Source: Symsagittifera roscoffensis (lineage: Eukaryota > Xenacoelomorpha > Acoela > Convolutidae). From it: a DNA stretch of 64,000 nt. This document shows, in pieces, positions 34,427-46,033 of the stretch. Both the position numbers and the translations under genes were made by a program. Numbering within the stretch: position 1 is the first letter of the stretch; each line of letters starts with the position of its first letter. The stretch covers positions 14,499,802-14,563,801 of the forward strand of contig NC_087064.1 in the NCBI RefSeq assembly GCF_963678635.1, in the 5' to 3' direction. The notes under the pieces are model-generated. The model had not been told where the DNA came from. It did no database searches and worked only from the letters and a program-made list of their open reading frames with translations.

Positions 34427-36121
34427 AAACATAGAAATAAAATAAACCTATTTCTTCCTTCTTTAAAACATGTTTAAATGTGAAATTTTCATTAAAGCTT
34501 TTATAACGCTTTTAGTTTGTGAAGTTTACCTAACGTTTTGTATACTGAGCAGTAAATCTAATTTAATCTTACTGAAAAGTAAGATTACGAATATTATCCT
34601 ACAAATGTACTACAATGAATAGCGGTTCTATATGGCACCAAAAGGATATGCCAAAATGCATGAACACGGATTTAATTCTTAACCGAGATCGAAAACAGTC
34701 AAGTACGCTAACAATTTTGGACCATCCTCATTATCAAATAAAGATAGAGGGATCGAAACCTAATGGCTCAGACAAAAAAAGTTTTCGACTTCAAAATATT
34801 TGCAAAAAAATTGCAAAAGGCCAGGAGTTTAAAATATTACAGTTTTACGAGTCTATAATAATTTCATTTTCAATAATAATACACTTAAGGGAATGTCAAA
34901 TTACCCTACGTACAATAACGAGAATTAATAGAGTGAAACCTTTGATGAAAGAACTAGCCAATGTAAAATTGTAACAAACTCATTCTGCGAAGTTAATTGT
35001 AGTTTTCAAGTTACAAAATGCAAACTAGAAGAAATTCATTGAAAAGGGAAAAATCACCTCCTTTCTTCTCAACACCTTGAGTCAAAATTTTCACAACTAT
35101 TCTTCATCATAAAATGGGCGAACAATGTTTTTCGACCCGACCCGCCGCAGATTTATGCCAACATTTGTTGGTGGCTATATGTAGCCTTTCAATGCCCATG
35201 GTACCAATTTCTTTTAACCAACGCAAATGATTGTTGTTATGCTGTATGCAGCCTTTGATACTCTTATGATTCACTCCTCAAAATTTTGGCCACATTACTA
35301 ACTCGGTAGTTTTGAATCCACAACACGCAGGCATTTGAACCCTTAAATACAATAAATTTTCAGAAGCAACACTTTGGACCGCATCATCATTAAAGTTGTT
35401 TATGTTAAATTTTTGCATCATAAAATTCAGGACGACTTTTCTGTACTAAAGATGAGAACATGGATTGGTGCAAGGGATTAAAATCGAAGAAGAATTATTA
35501 CACTTATCTTATCGAATAATATACCGTTTGTAATTAGTCTACAACTTTCCTTACCTTTGACATTTCATTTCTTTAAATTCGTTAATCTAATCTTTTCCAT
35601 ATTTTATCAGAAAATGAAACAAAGATTCCTGGTAATGACAAAAAATGCTGTCAAATGAAATATTATATTTTTCTATACCTGCCTTACAACTTTTACAATT
35701 GTCTATTCGTTAATATTTCCCTCTAGTAAATCCTAACCCAAAGTTTATAGCTGTATAATTTTTAAGGACCCCATGGTAAGCCTGTGGATGACCCCAGGTG
35801 GAAATACATTTAAGATTAGGGATTAATTAATGCCCAAATTTCCATTTTTTGCTTTAACTACATTTGCATTTTTGCTTTAAGTTTCATATCCGAGCTTAAC
35901 TCAGTGTTGTAAAGTGATTTATTCCTGTGGTTAATAAACACCATGATCGTTTTTCTTCATTTTTTTTCCGTGGTGGGTTTGTGTGAAACCACAAAATTAT
36001 ATTTTCCACCTTTTATATATATACAATTTCACACTTTGTCCTTCATTGTTCAAACATTTGATAATTAGCCTGAATATCCTAATGTAATTCGGGATTTTGA
36101 ATATTTGGTCATTTTATATTG
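34427..36121 (+). other. Element 2 internal region, pol missing
   Basis: No RT or integrase motif. One 119-codon ORF at 34615-34974 (Lys/Ile-rich) has no recognisable domain and may be chance. Otherwise AT-rich. Confidence 0.45.
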
Positions 36122-36673
36122 ATGTTTAGCATAATGGAATATGACCCAATTTTAAACTGGAACTGCAGAAAGGCAGACCCAGCACCAGAGCAGTTTAAAA
36201 GAAAGCTGCCTCTCAGGAAGAAACAACGAAAACCTGTAGCAGTACAATCTTTGTCAATGAACGACGGGTTAAATAAGAACACTCGGAATTTTCCCAGTTT
36301 GACCCAAAGATTGGAACTGCACAAGTGCAGAGAAGCCAAACTGGATACGGAAAATCCAAAATATATAACGAGTTTAAAGTACTCAATAAAGCAAAATTAT
36401 AACAGATGGAAACTTCCATCGTTTATTGAGGTCGTCAACTCAACGACAATGGAAAAGGCGATGATGCTTATCGAGTTCATAACCCAGCAAGAAGTGGTTA
36501 TAAAAAACGAAACCAATTTCTGGAAATTAAAGAAGAGGGAGGAACACGGCTACATCCTCAAGGCAGGAGGCACGCAAGTCACTATCCCGTTTGAGGGAAT
36601 AACTGCTTTTCCGAACCATGTAAAAACAAACAGGAAGAACAAAACGACATTCAAGAACTTACGGACGGAATGA
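36122..36673 (+). CDS. Element 2 accessory ORF, basic protein of unknown function
   Basis: ATG 36122 to TGA 36671-36673, 183 residues, highly basic. A Lys/Arg tract (KRKLPLRKKQRKP) lies in the N-terminal third, followed by a mixed helix/strand region (FIEVVNSTTMEKAMMLIEFI) and VTIPFEGITAF. The base composition is less AT-rich than the neighbours and the reading frame is intact. It occupies the envelope position, but there is no signal peptide or membrane segment. I do not recognise it; a nucleic-acid-binding role is conceivable from charge alone. The next ORF overlaps it by ATGA. Confidence 0.55.
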   Translation: MFSIMEYDPILNWNCRKADPAPEQFKRKLPLRKKQRKPVAVQSLSMNDGLNKNTRNFPSLTQRLELHKCREAKLDTENPKYITSLKYSIKQNYNRWKLPSFIEVVNSTTMEKAMMLIEFITQQEVVIKNETNFWKLKKREEHGYILKAGGTQVTIPFEGITAFPNHVKTNRKNKTTFKNLRTE

Positions 36674-36807
36674 GCAGACTGCGAATCAAGAACAAAATAA
36701 AAAAAAAGAAAATCGTCAAGTTGCAACAAAAACTCGAGGCTTCACAGAGGACAATAGCGATCCTCAGATCGTACAATGTGGAGCTAGAAGACGGAAGGAA
36801 GTTCTAG
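36670..36807 (+). CDS. Small coiled-coil-like ORF overlapping by ATGA
   Basis: ATG 36670 overlaps the preceding TGA in ATGA. 45 residues: a basic start (RLRIKNKIKKKK), then a leucine-spaced helix (LQQKLEASQRTIAILRS), ending at TAG. Possibly translated by termination-reinitiation. Unrecognised. Confidence 0.45.
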   Translation: MSRLRIKNKIKKKKIVKLQQKLEASQRTIAILRSYNVELEDGRKF

Positions 36808-36979
36808 AAGAAATTATTGGGAACAAAAACCTTCTATAAATTTGAGTCCATTAACCTAACCTTTCTACATAACTTTTTCATTTGATGTTATTTTTAAATG
36901 TTATAACTATAGTATTTAATCATTAAAGTGTTTAAATTTTTACCATAGTAACTGTAAGAATTGAACAGCTTAACTTTCT

Positions 36980-36995
36980 AAAAAAAGGGGTGAGT
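36980..36995 (+). other. Polypurine tract of element 2
   Basis: Purine run AAAAAAAGGGGTGAG immediately before the 3' LTR TGTAG, the expected place for the plus-strand primer. Confidence 0.7.
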
Positions 36996-38144
36996 TGTAG
37001 TATTGAGAAAATCGTACACAAGCAGAAGACCATTGTTTTAATTGTTTACTTAACGACCCAATTCTAAATTGGAGCGTGCCATTTAAATTAAAGCCTCTTT
37101 TCACTATATCAGATATTGACTGATTTACTCTTTTTAGGACAAAAAATTTTCTTATGAAAATCCACTCCTTTTTAAATACTTGTCCAATTTTTCTCATTTT
37201 TTCATGCTCAATATTTTAAAAGGGCGGCGATTATTAATACGTCCCTTTTAACTTAACTTGAAACAAACTGGATAAATATTTAGCAGTCTTGCCGGCTGCA
37301 CTGAAATTCTCCTTGCTTTGATTAAGCAGAGATGCACCTGCAATATGATGCATCAAAGAGAGTAATATGAATTTTTAATCAGACAAACTGAAGGCTGCAG
37401 TTTTTTTCAAAGGGACTAATAAGTTACAGATATTTGATTTGAAAAAATCAAATAAAAGCTAGTTGAAAATTCCCCTATAAGAAAGGGAGAACAAAGGAGC
37501 AGGTGAAACCTGAATAATTAAAGATTGAATCAGCCGCCGGTTTATGCTTACGAGCAAAAGGTCTGGCCTGAAATCTTCGGAGTTTCATTTTGCTCAGTAA
37601 GCAGCAAGTAAGATCTCTTCAGTCAGACCTTTTCAAAATAAATAATTTTTCTTTTCTGCCTTTACAATAAAATTAAAGTAGCCTTTTTTCACAAATAAAA
37701 TAGAGAATAAATTCCCATTTAAAGTTCGATAAAATTATAAATCGAGATACTCGAGAGACCCACACCTGAGGAAGTCTGGACTACAAGTACCCAAAGGACT
37801 ACGGCAAGACGATACTGACGACCAAACCAGAAGTGCCGAAGTGGACACAATCAAGGGCGACCCAAGAATACTAATCAGCCATCGACCTTAGTAAGAAGAT
37901 AAAATGTTGATGAACAAAACAAGATTAACTCAACCTCCCCTCATAGGTATATTTCTTTAAGCTGTTCGATTCGTTTATATAATCTAATTACCCAGTGCTT
38001 TGTATTTAACCAACTAACTAATTCATACCTTTTCTAACTATTGTTTCTACTCTACTTTTTGTCAAGACAATTTGACGATTTAAGGTGAGACTTATAACTT
38101 AGGATAAAATTACTAAGCATTCAACCAGCAATGAGCGCTTAGTA
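36996..38144 (+). repeat. Element 2 3' LTR (~1149 bp)
   Basis: Direct repeat of 28400-29550. Ends about CGCTTAGTA, after which the sequence (AACTTC) departs from the primer-binding-site side of the 5' copy. Confidence 0.92.
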
Positions 38145-40436
38145 AACTTCAAAGCTGAAATATGCAATTTTTATTTTCGGTGACTGTATGTTATGGATTT
38201 CCGAGCACTTTTTCCGACTAAATTCTTCTGTTTTTTTTAAAAATATTCCTCGCTTCTGTCTAGTGTAACAGCGCCAAAATGCTCTGATTATAAAATATCT
38301 AACTCTAAGTTCGTGCTTCAAAAATTCACAGGTGTTTATTAGTGTACAACCCATTTGCCCCTATTTCTACTTATTGAAACTAATGATTCTAGGTGGAAGT
38401 AAAGATTGTTCACAAAAAACCTAATGTTAACTGAAAAATGTTTTACAGAGCCCAAAATGCTCAAACAGATTTAGAGTGCAAGAAACGTTACTTTCGAAAA
38501 CAATGATACTTTTTGTTGGTCAAATATAAAGGATTATGGTGTAGATTTTTACTAATTTCACAATTGTTTGATTAAAAAGAACTGATGGGAGGTTGTTTTC
38601 TATTCAGCTTGCGAAATGGTTGGAAATAAAGAATGTTCCCTAAGAAAATTCAATATAAACGCTCGAATATTTTATAGAGCCCCAAATGCTCGAATGGACT
38701 TAGAGTGCTTATTATGTTAGCGATAGGTTAGATTTCTCAAAAAGTTTGAGTATATAAAATCATAAAGTTGCACATTTGGATCAATTCAAACACAAAGTAT
38801 TGCTGCCATAATTTAATTTTAATTGTTTTCTGCTCACAAGATAGCGATCATTTATGTTACATGTTCATGACTTTTCATGATTCCTAATTTTGATTTTTTT
38901 CTGATGAGCTTATTTTGGTTTGTGGCTTTAACTTTGTAAGCGTTTCCCTCTCAAAATTGTAAATAAGTTGACTAACAGTTTCCCCCATATTTTCATACTT
39001 TTAATTAAGCACTGAATCAAAAGATTTCGAAAGAATAAAAGAAGAGCCACATTATCGCAACTGATTATCAAGCCTATATGTAGTTTTTTTTCTGTTATAA
39101 AGAAATGGTAGCATTAAGTATGTAATATACCAAATAGACATATCGGATGCAAACTAGACAAAATAGAACGAACAATTTTAGTTGAATCTATCAATGTACG
39201 CTTAAGAGCAGTAAACAGTAACGTGCCGATGTGAGGGGGGGGGGGGGGGGGCACTGCATTCCTTCAATTCTGGTTGCCAAGTTTTTCCAAAGTTTTTTTC
39301 CATTTGATTTAATTTTACGAGGTCTAATTTTGGCTGACCAACATCAAAAGTTTGAGCGGGAGCACGCGCCAAAAAATGCAGTTTTCTTGTCAAATACTTT
39401 TTGAAAGTGCTCAAAACGTTATTTGTAGCCTATTTTCCAAAAATTGTCTGCGGTGCAGAGCAGAAAATTTTTTGACAAAATAGAGTCCTTATAGTATTTT
39501 CGGAGAGCTGTGAAAATCAAATCGGTCGACCTATAAAAAGTTCATTTTGCTTTTCGAAAAACCGCCTCCTAGAAAAATTTCTGCGCACGCCTGCTTACCT
39601 GCTTAAGAGCTATGGATTTGAGCCGATTGAAGTTTTGAGAGAATAAGACAAGATCGTGAGCTTAAACACAGCTCGTGCCAAGCAAAGGAACTTTGAGTGA
39701 AATGTTTTCAAAATAGATTTTTTTTGTAAAATTTTGCTGTGGATTAAATTTTTCTTCATAATTTGCTTTATTACGTTAAGAGAGTTGATTTATATGTTGA
39801 TCGGTATATTTTTAGTTTGAAACCCATTAAAAACTTTAAATCCGCCCTGGTCATAATTGCAACAAAATCAAATTGGCAAATCATTTCAAAAACTATAACT
39901 AAATTTATCCCAAAATTTGAAAAAGATTAAATTGATATAGTATTTCATCACAGAAAATCAATTCTTGCCATTAATGCAATATTGAAATTGAACGGAGCCA
40001 GATAAAAAAACAAACAAGTACTTTATTTACACATTTTTCACTGCCCATTGCTTTTTGCAGCTATAAAGTTCTAACTTACCCGGGCTGACCCGCGAAAAAT
40101 ACTGCATATCTTACAATGTCATACAGTGATTGTATAAAAAAAAAAAAAATGTCAATCAGGCGCTTTTCAAAAAGCTTAAAAACTGATCAAATAATTAGGA
40201 GAAAATTGTCTATAAGACGAACTTTAATTTTTCTGATTATAACAAAGCTTTTAATTTTTTCATGAAAAAGTCTCTTTTTTACAATTTTTAAGCAGAAAAT
40301 AAGCAAAAAATAAGGAAACAATTAAAAATGGAGCACTTTTCTTTCTTATTTTGTTTTTGTTTGCCGCCCAACTAAACACTCTGCCCATTGACCATTGTTT
40401 TTAACTATCGGAACTTATAAGATGAAAATTATTCCA
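38145..40436. other. Intergenic, no gene seen
   Basis: AT-rich. Contains a degenerate hAT-MITE remnant (39225-39595) and a poly-A run near 40138. Confidence 0.45.
39225..39595 (-). mobile_element. Degenerate hAT-type MITE, copy D
   Basis: A G homopolymer, then AAATCGGTCGACC, TTTTTC.AAAACCGCCTCCT and AAAATTTCTGCGC words like copy C, but the termini are too diverged to define. Confidence 0.5.
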
Positions 40437-41244
40437 GCCGTACGAAAATTTACGTTTTTTGTACGTAATTCACTAAAAAGTAAAAACATTACACTACATC
40501 GTAGTTCACAAAACTCAGTTTCTCCGTGCGACTTTTGCCACTTAACTTCCGGATTTTCTCATGTGAGAAAATCTTTGGTGAAGTTATTGTACTTCACGAC
40601 AAAACACAAAGTTTCAAAGCGGAACTGAAACTTTTTCTTTTCAGAATTTATGGAAGAACACCATTACGAGACGTAACAAGTTTTTTTCTCAAATTCCGCA
40701 TAAATTTCTGTGCGCAACCTTTGTCAGCACATTTGTTTTGTCCTGTATTCCGCAGTGAGAAAATTTAAATTGATTTAATGAGCTGGTGGAACCTGATCTA
40801 AACTACATTTTATGATTGGATAAATTAGATATTTTACCACTGTAAAGTATTTAATTTATCCAATCATAAAATGTAGTTTAGATCAGGTTCCATTAGCTCA
40901 TTAAATCAATTTAAATTTTCTCACTGCGGAATACAGGACAAAACAAATGTGCTGACAAAGGTTGCGCACAGAAATTTATGCGGAATTTGAGAAAAAAAAA
41001 CTTGTTACGTCTCGTAATGGTGTTCTTCCATAAATTCTGAAAAGAAAAAGTTTCAGTTCCGCTTTGAAACTTTGTGTTTTGTCGTGAAGTACAATAACTT
41101 CACCAAAGATTTTCTCACATGAGAAAATCCGGAAGTTAAATGGCAAAAGTCGCACGGAGAAACCGAGTTTTGTGAACTACGATTTAGGGTAATGTTTTTA
41201 CTTTTTAGTGAATTACGTACAAAAAACGTAAATTTTCGTACGGC
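40437..41244. repeat. Giant palindrome, ~390-bp arms, 24-bp spacer
   Basis: Left arm 40437-40827 and right arm 40852-41244 are reverse complements with only a few mismatches (for example GG against TT next to the LTR edge). The spacer is GATATTTTACCACTGTAAAG plus four bases. The inner ~40 bp of each arm is the start of the element 1 LTR; the outer ~350 bp is sequence flanking that LTR. The right arm runs straight into element 1 gag, so the rest of the 5' LTR and the leader are missing. Confidence 0.93.
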
Positions 41245-43503
41245 ATCCAAACATATAAAGGTACGACATGAAATCACACTATTTTCAACTTTTCTACATA
41301 TAATTAAAGAAAATTTCACTAAAGATGATGTTTCACAACATACAAAACATGACTTACAAAAAATTTTGGCATGGTTTATAATAGATTATTTCATACATAA
41401 TATAGATTTAATTTCACAAGCAAGAAAAAATTTCAGACCTCAAAATTCAAACGATAATACCGCCATCTTAGAACAGTCAGACTACGTTTGGGACCCCGAA
41501 TGGTCTCATTATGCATTTATAAATATCCCACAATCAATTGCAAGTCAAGCAATAAGTACAATATCTTATACCAGAGATTATGTAAGAGTAGTACCATTAA
41601 CCATTGATGCAACACCATTAAACTACAATACATTTCTACCGGATACGCGAAATAACAGCTTAAATTCGACCGTCATACACAATGAAAACCTTAATGGAAC
41701 TAGGAATCTCACTCAGCAAGATATTCAGACACCATCACACTTCATAAATGAAGAAATTGTACAAACAACAACAACTACACAACAAAGTATTTCACCAATA
41801 CGTCCAAATTTAACAACACCAAGAAATAAAAACACTTCACTAGCACAGGTAACCTTACAATCAACCGTTAAACCTTCGGTTGCTCCAAATTATTCACAAA
41901 TGGATTATCAAACATATAGACCCATGACAATACCGTCAAAAACACGCAGAACGTTCACAAGAAACACTTTTGCGGAACACAATTATAATTACGCACATTC
42001 ATCAAAAACAAACTATCCCCCACGAAAAAATAATAATAATCAGATAAGATCTCGATATTGGGATAACCCAATGGCAACAACCAACTCAGTAAATTTTCAA
42101 ACTAATTCACATCCTCCACAGGATCGTAGTGAAAATTACCCATTCTTTCAACAGAATAAAAATAAAAAGCAAGCGTCTCATCAAACGGATTATTTATCCT
42201 CTGATGATGATTATCTACAACCAGATATATTTGCACCATACACTCAAGAATATCGTGGACAAGGAGTGCAAAAACCGTAAACATATCATAGAATTTTTTC
42301 TCCACACCCAACAGATACACAAAATCAACAACCAATGCAAATGCAAAACCCAATTAATACACAATCTTTTCAACCAATTCAGCCACAAAACCAAATGATT
42401 ACACACTCGTATCAACCAACACAAATGCAAAATGAAATACCACTTCCATATTACCTTCAACAACACGAAATAACAAAAAATCAACTTTCGAATTTTTCAC
42501 AAATGCCAAATGCAGCAGAATCATTACAAATGACAATGAATCCATACCTTATGGGTGGATCATCAATAACATCAAACAAACCATTAATGGTATTCACAGG
42601 AACAGACCCTGAATATTCTGTAGAAGATTATTTAAATGCAGTAACAGCAAATTTAATTTTAAATATAGGACCTGAACCAATTAATACGCCACTACATAAA
42701 ATTGGATACATCGACGCACAGCGTTGATACAGACAACCCTAGACGGCGCAGCCCAAAAATGGTTTTCAGTATTGCCTATAGAAATAAAATCAAATTGGAA
42801 AAGATTTACACAAGAATTTTCAAAAATGTTTGACTCCGAAAGAAACAAACAACAACAAAGAGTTTTATGTAATGAAATTCGCAGATTACCAAATGAAACA
42901 CCTAAACAATTAGCAGTACGTATCGAAACACTAGTTCGAAAAGCATATTCATTAAATACACACGACTACAAAAACACAAAAATGACAGAAATCTTAATGA
43001 TGACCTTAACACCTCAATTAAGGAAAATAGCAATAAAAAAGAGAGCATCCCATCCCTCCTCAATTCGAGAGCCCGATTTAGATTTTCGAAAACTAGTAGA
43101 CAAACTAGAGCAAGCGGAAATCACAATGAAACTTGAAGAAACAGAAAATCTGAAATTACAATATGTTAACCGAATTGAAACAAATACCACAAATATCAAC
43201 AATATACAGGAATCAGATACGGACCTCGTTGAAAAAATCACTGAAATACTCAATATTTATGAAAAACACCCAAACTTTAAAGGCAAACCATCTTTCAAAA
43301 AATGGTGTAATTATTGCCGACGATACGGACATAGTATTTCTGAATGTAGACAAAAACAACAGGACAATCAAAACAAACCTCAAAAATATAAAGAACCGAA
43401 TAAATCATTCTATCAGTACATGAAAAAAGATCAAAATCTACCGAACAAAAATGTATACAGCAACAACAGTTCAAGAAAACCACTTCCGAACAATACCAAT
43501 TAA
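41192..43503 (+). pseudogene. gag: Element 1 gag, broken by one stop and one frameshift
   Basis: The frame opens inside the palindrome's right arm, so roughly the first 18 residues are probably not original. A helical start (RHEITLFSTFLHIIKENF) is followed by a long Asn/Gln/Thr-rich region. TAA at 42278-42280 interrupts it, and the same frame resumes to about 42727. A -1 shift at about 42700-42727 is needed to enter the capsid core LDGAAQKWFSVLP...FTQEFSKMF, typical of Gypsy gag. The CCHC knuckle CNYCRRYGHSISEC is at 43306-43347. Ends at TAA 43501-43503, with the protease frame directly behind it. Confidence 0.85.
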
Positions 43504-45321
43504 ACGAGAACTCAATCACCATATAACTCAAGTTATAGAGGAAGATCACCAGAACAAAGAAATACACCAAATTCATCACAAAACCATTATAAGAGACCAA
43601 ATAGTCGAAATAACTACTCCAGATCAAATTCAAATACAACACAATTTGTTTCTAGATCTAATTCCCAATCAAGAAATAATTACTACCCAAACAATCAATC
43701 ACGAAACTCATCATACAATAGAAATAGAAACTACTCCAATAATCGAAATAGAAGTTATTCAAACCACCGAAACCAGAATTACCCGAACAATCGATCAAGG
43801 AATAACTCATATAATAGATCAAACTATAACAGACCAAACAATAATTATCAAAACAGATCACGAAATAATTCACAAAATCGACATTCAAGTTATAATAACC
43901 GTTATAGAAATTATTCCCAATCACCACACAGGAATAATAACCATTATAATAATTCTAACAATCGCCACAGAAGTAGTACACCTAAACATCAAAGAAATAT
44001 TAATCAAGTACAATCAAGCCAAGAAACAACATCAGACCCCCCAGGTATTGATGACACAGGAAATAACGAACTACAACTAAATCAAATAAACTGTGAATCA
44101 TCAGATTCAGAAAGTGATACAGAAAACACTATCTCCATCAATATGATAGCAGTCGAAAATGACTACGAACCTATTATATATGAACAACCTTTTTCATCAC
44201 ATATATATGAAAATCAATTAGAACTCCTTCACAATTATTATATTGAACCCATCCATTCTACACAAACGGCACAAGAAACTAACGCAATTAACACTACAAA
44301 TCAATCCAATGAAAATAATAAAACAAAATGCTTGAATACAAGTCACATCTATCAAAATATACAAAAAGAACAACCCAAAGAAAAAATTTGGACAATACCA
44401 TTTCTTTTAGAAAGCCCAAGAAACAAAGAATTTCAACCACCAGATCTTGAAATTGATTTTTTAATTGATTCAGGAGCAGAATCAAACATAATAAACATTC
44501 CCACATGGAATGAGATAAAATCACTACACCCAAAACTAACGCCTCTTGAAAACTCCAGTAAACTAGCAACAGCACAAGGATCAACATTGGTAAACTATGG
44601 AAAAATTCAATTATTTCTTCTCCCCACAAGAACAATAGAGCAAAATAAAATTTTAAATAAACCATTTAAACAAATATTCCATATCACTGATATTAACTAC
44701 AATATCATTGGAATACCATTTATCTCTAAATATATACCAACAATCAACATTTTGAATAGTAAAATACTAATCAAAGATAAATACACAAAAACAAAAGACA
44801 CATCCCTACCATTTTTTCAAAGATTAAATAAACAACCACCATTCTTTTCAAAATTTTATCCAATATATAACCAACAAAGAAAACACCTGAAACCACTATC
44901 AGGAAACATATATAATTTTTCAATAAAACAAGTTCACCAATATGATAAAAAACAGAATAAACAACAACTCTCTATGTCAGACTTTGAATTCAAACCTATC
45001 CATAAATTTTTCAAAATCACAATTTCATCCATAAAATATTTGAAAAACTCGAATTCAGATATTATTTCTCTACATGTATACAACAATACACCCTATCAAG
45101 TAACACTACCTCTAGGACTTTTAGGCTATTGCGAAACCAACGCTACGATATCACCAATACACGAAAAAGCATACCGCGTAAATAATATACTCCAATTATT
45201 AGATATTTGTCAATCCACAATTCTTAATGAAGAATTATCCATAAATAATATAATAAGTAATGAAAAAAGAAATACAGATTATTTCACAAAAACCCCATAT
45301 TTCAACCTACATTCAACATAA
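43504..45321 (+). CDS. Element 1 basic linker and retropepsin
   Basis: Same frame as gag, beyond a single TAA. Residues 1-190 are a basic Arg/Asn/Ser/Tyr repeat (RNRNYSNNRNRSY-like), probably nucleocapsid-like RNA binding, then an acidic linker. The aspartic protease has LIDSGAESNIINIPTW (DSGA at 44467-44478) and the later NIIGIPFISK motif. The first ATG is at 44143, so either readthrough of TAA 43501 or internal initiation is needed. The protease would cleave Gag-Pol in the particle. Open to TAA 45319-45321; the RT continues in another frame. Confidence 0.83.
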   Translation, partial: TRTQSPYNSSYRGRSPEQRNTPNSSQNHYKRPNSRNNYSRSNSNTTQFVSRSNSQSRNNYYPNNQSRNSSYNRNRNYSNNRNRSYSNHRNQNYPNNRSRNNSYNRSNYNRPNNNYQNRSRNNSQNRHSSYNNRYRNYSQSPHRNNNHYNNSNNRHRSSTPKHQRNINQVQSSQETTSDPPGIDDTGNNELQLNQINCESSDSESDTENTISINMIAVENDYEPIIYEQPFSSHIYENQLELLHNYYIEPIHSTQTAQETNAINTTNQSNENNKTKCLNTSHIYQNIQKEQPKEKIWTIPFLLESPRNKEFQPPDLEIDFLIDSGAESNIINIPTWNEIKSLHPKLTPLENSSKLATAQGSTLVNYGKIQLFLLPTRTIEQNKILNKPFKQIFHITDINYNIIGIPFISKYIPTINILNSKILIKDKYTKTKDTSLPFFQRLNKQPPFFSKFYPIYNQQRKHLKPLSGNIYNFSIKQVHQYDKKQNKQQLSMSDFEFKPIHKFFKITISSIKYLKNSNSDIISLHVYNNTPYQVTLPLGLLGYCETNATISPIHEKAYRVNNILQLLDICQSTILNEELSINNIISNEKRNTDYFTKTPYFNLHST

Positions 45322-46022
45322 ATAACTATACAGAGAATCAACAGAAATTTTTAACAATGTTTAACTTCCAACATTCACAAATAACACAAAACGAATTTGA
45401 TAAATTAGCCGAACAGCTAATAAAATATTCATCAGTCTACGCAACATCTAAATTTGATGTTGGCAAAATCAGTTCATCACTACATCTCCCATTAAAACCT
45501 GACGCAGTTTTCAAAAAACAAAGAGCAAGTAAAGTACCAATTCATTTACACGATAAAGTGAACAGATTACTCGATATTTTTAAACAATACAATATAATCT
45601 CACCAGTAAACAAAGAAGAACAACCAAAAAGTAACACATTTATCAACCCTGTTATCATCCTAGCAAAAGGAGAATCATTAAAAATAGTTCTAGACGCTAG
45701 ATATCTTAATTCACTAATAGACGAATCAAAATGCAATTGGCCTATTGAATCAATACAAGTTATTTTAACAAAAATAAACGGAAAATACTTTACAACCGCA
45801 GATATGAATAGTGCATATAATCAAATGCCACTAGATGAACAATCGCGACGCTTAACACAATTTGTTATTGGAAATCAGCAATATGAATTCAACCGCCTAT
45901 TCTATGGAATATCCATAGGACCAGCAGCATTTTCAGCTTTTATGAGCAAAATTTTTAGACCACTAATACTCAAGAAAAACGTAATCACCTATTTAGATGA
46001 TGTATTTAGACGAATAATTTAG
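45264..46022 (+). pseudogene. Element 1 reverse transcriptase, truncated after YLDD
   Basis: This frame (-1 relative to the protease) opens at 45264 and overlaps the protease frame to 45321 next to an A6 run; the first ATG is 45357. RT motifs in order: INPVIILAKGESLKIVLDAR, TADMNSAYNQMPLDE with the first catalytic Asp, FNRLFYGISIGPAAFSAFM, and YLDDVF (YLDD at 45990-46001). It stops five codons later. The RT thumb, RNase H and integrase zinc finger and core are absent, removed by a deletion joining this to 46034. Minus-strand DNA synthesis would be lost. Confidence 0.9.
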
Positions 46023-46033
46023 ACAAACCAATT

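Larger units (their letters stand above)
28400..38144 (+). mobile_element. LTR element 2: Ty3/Gypsy-type, gag and protease only, non-autonomous
   Basis: About 9.75 kb with direct LTRs (28400-29550, 36996-38144), a primer-binding site at 29555, a long leader, gag with a zinc knuckle, an in-frame retropepsin and a polypurine tract at the 3' LTR. No reverse transcriptase, RNase H or integrase sequence is found between 34427 and 36996; instead there are two unrelated ORFs near the 3' end. The flanks show no clean target duplication (CCTC against CTTC at best). It would need enzymes from another element to move. Confidence 0.88.

Noticed and set aside
40395-41319. Two similar ORFs on opposite strands (…VRKFTFFVRNSLKSKNITL…)
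   Set aside because: Same sequence read from each arm of the palindrome, not a gene pair.
43451-44080. 209-codon Ile/Thr-rich ORF
   Set aside because: Shadow of the in-frame basic linker between gag and protease (43504 onward), which gives Arg/Asn/Ser repeats in the gag-pol frame.
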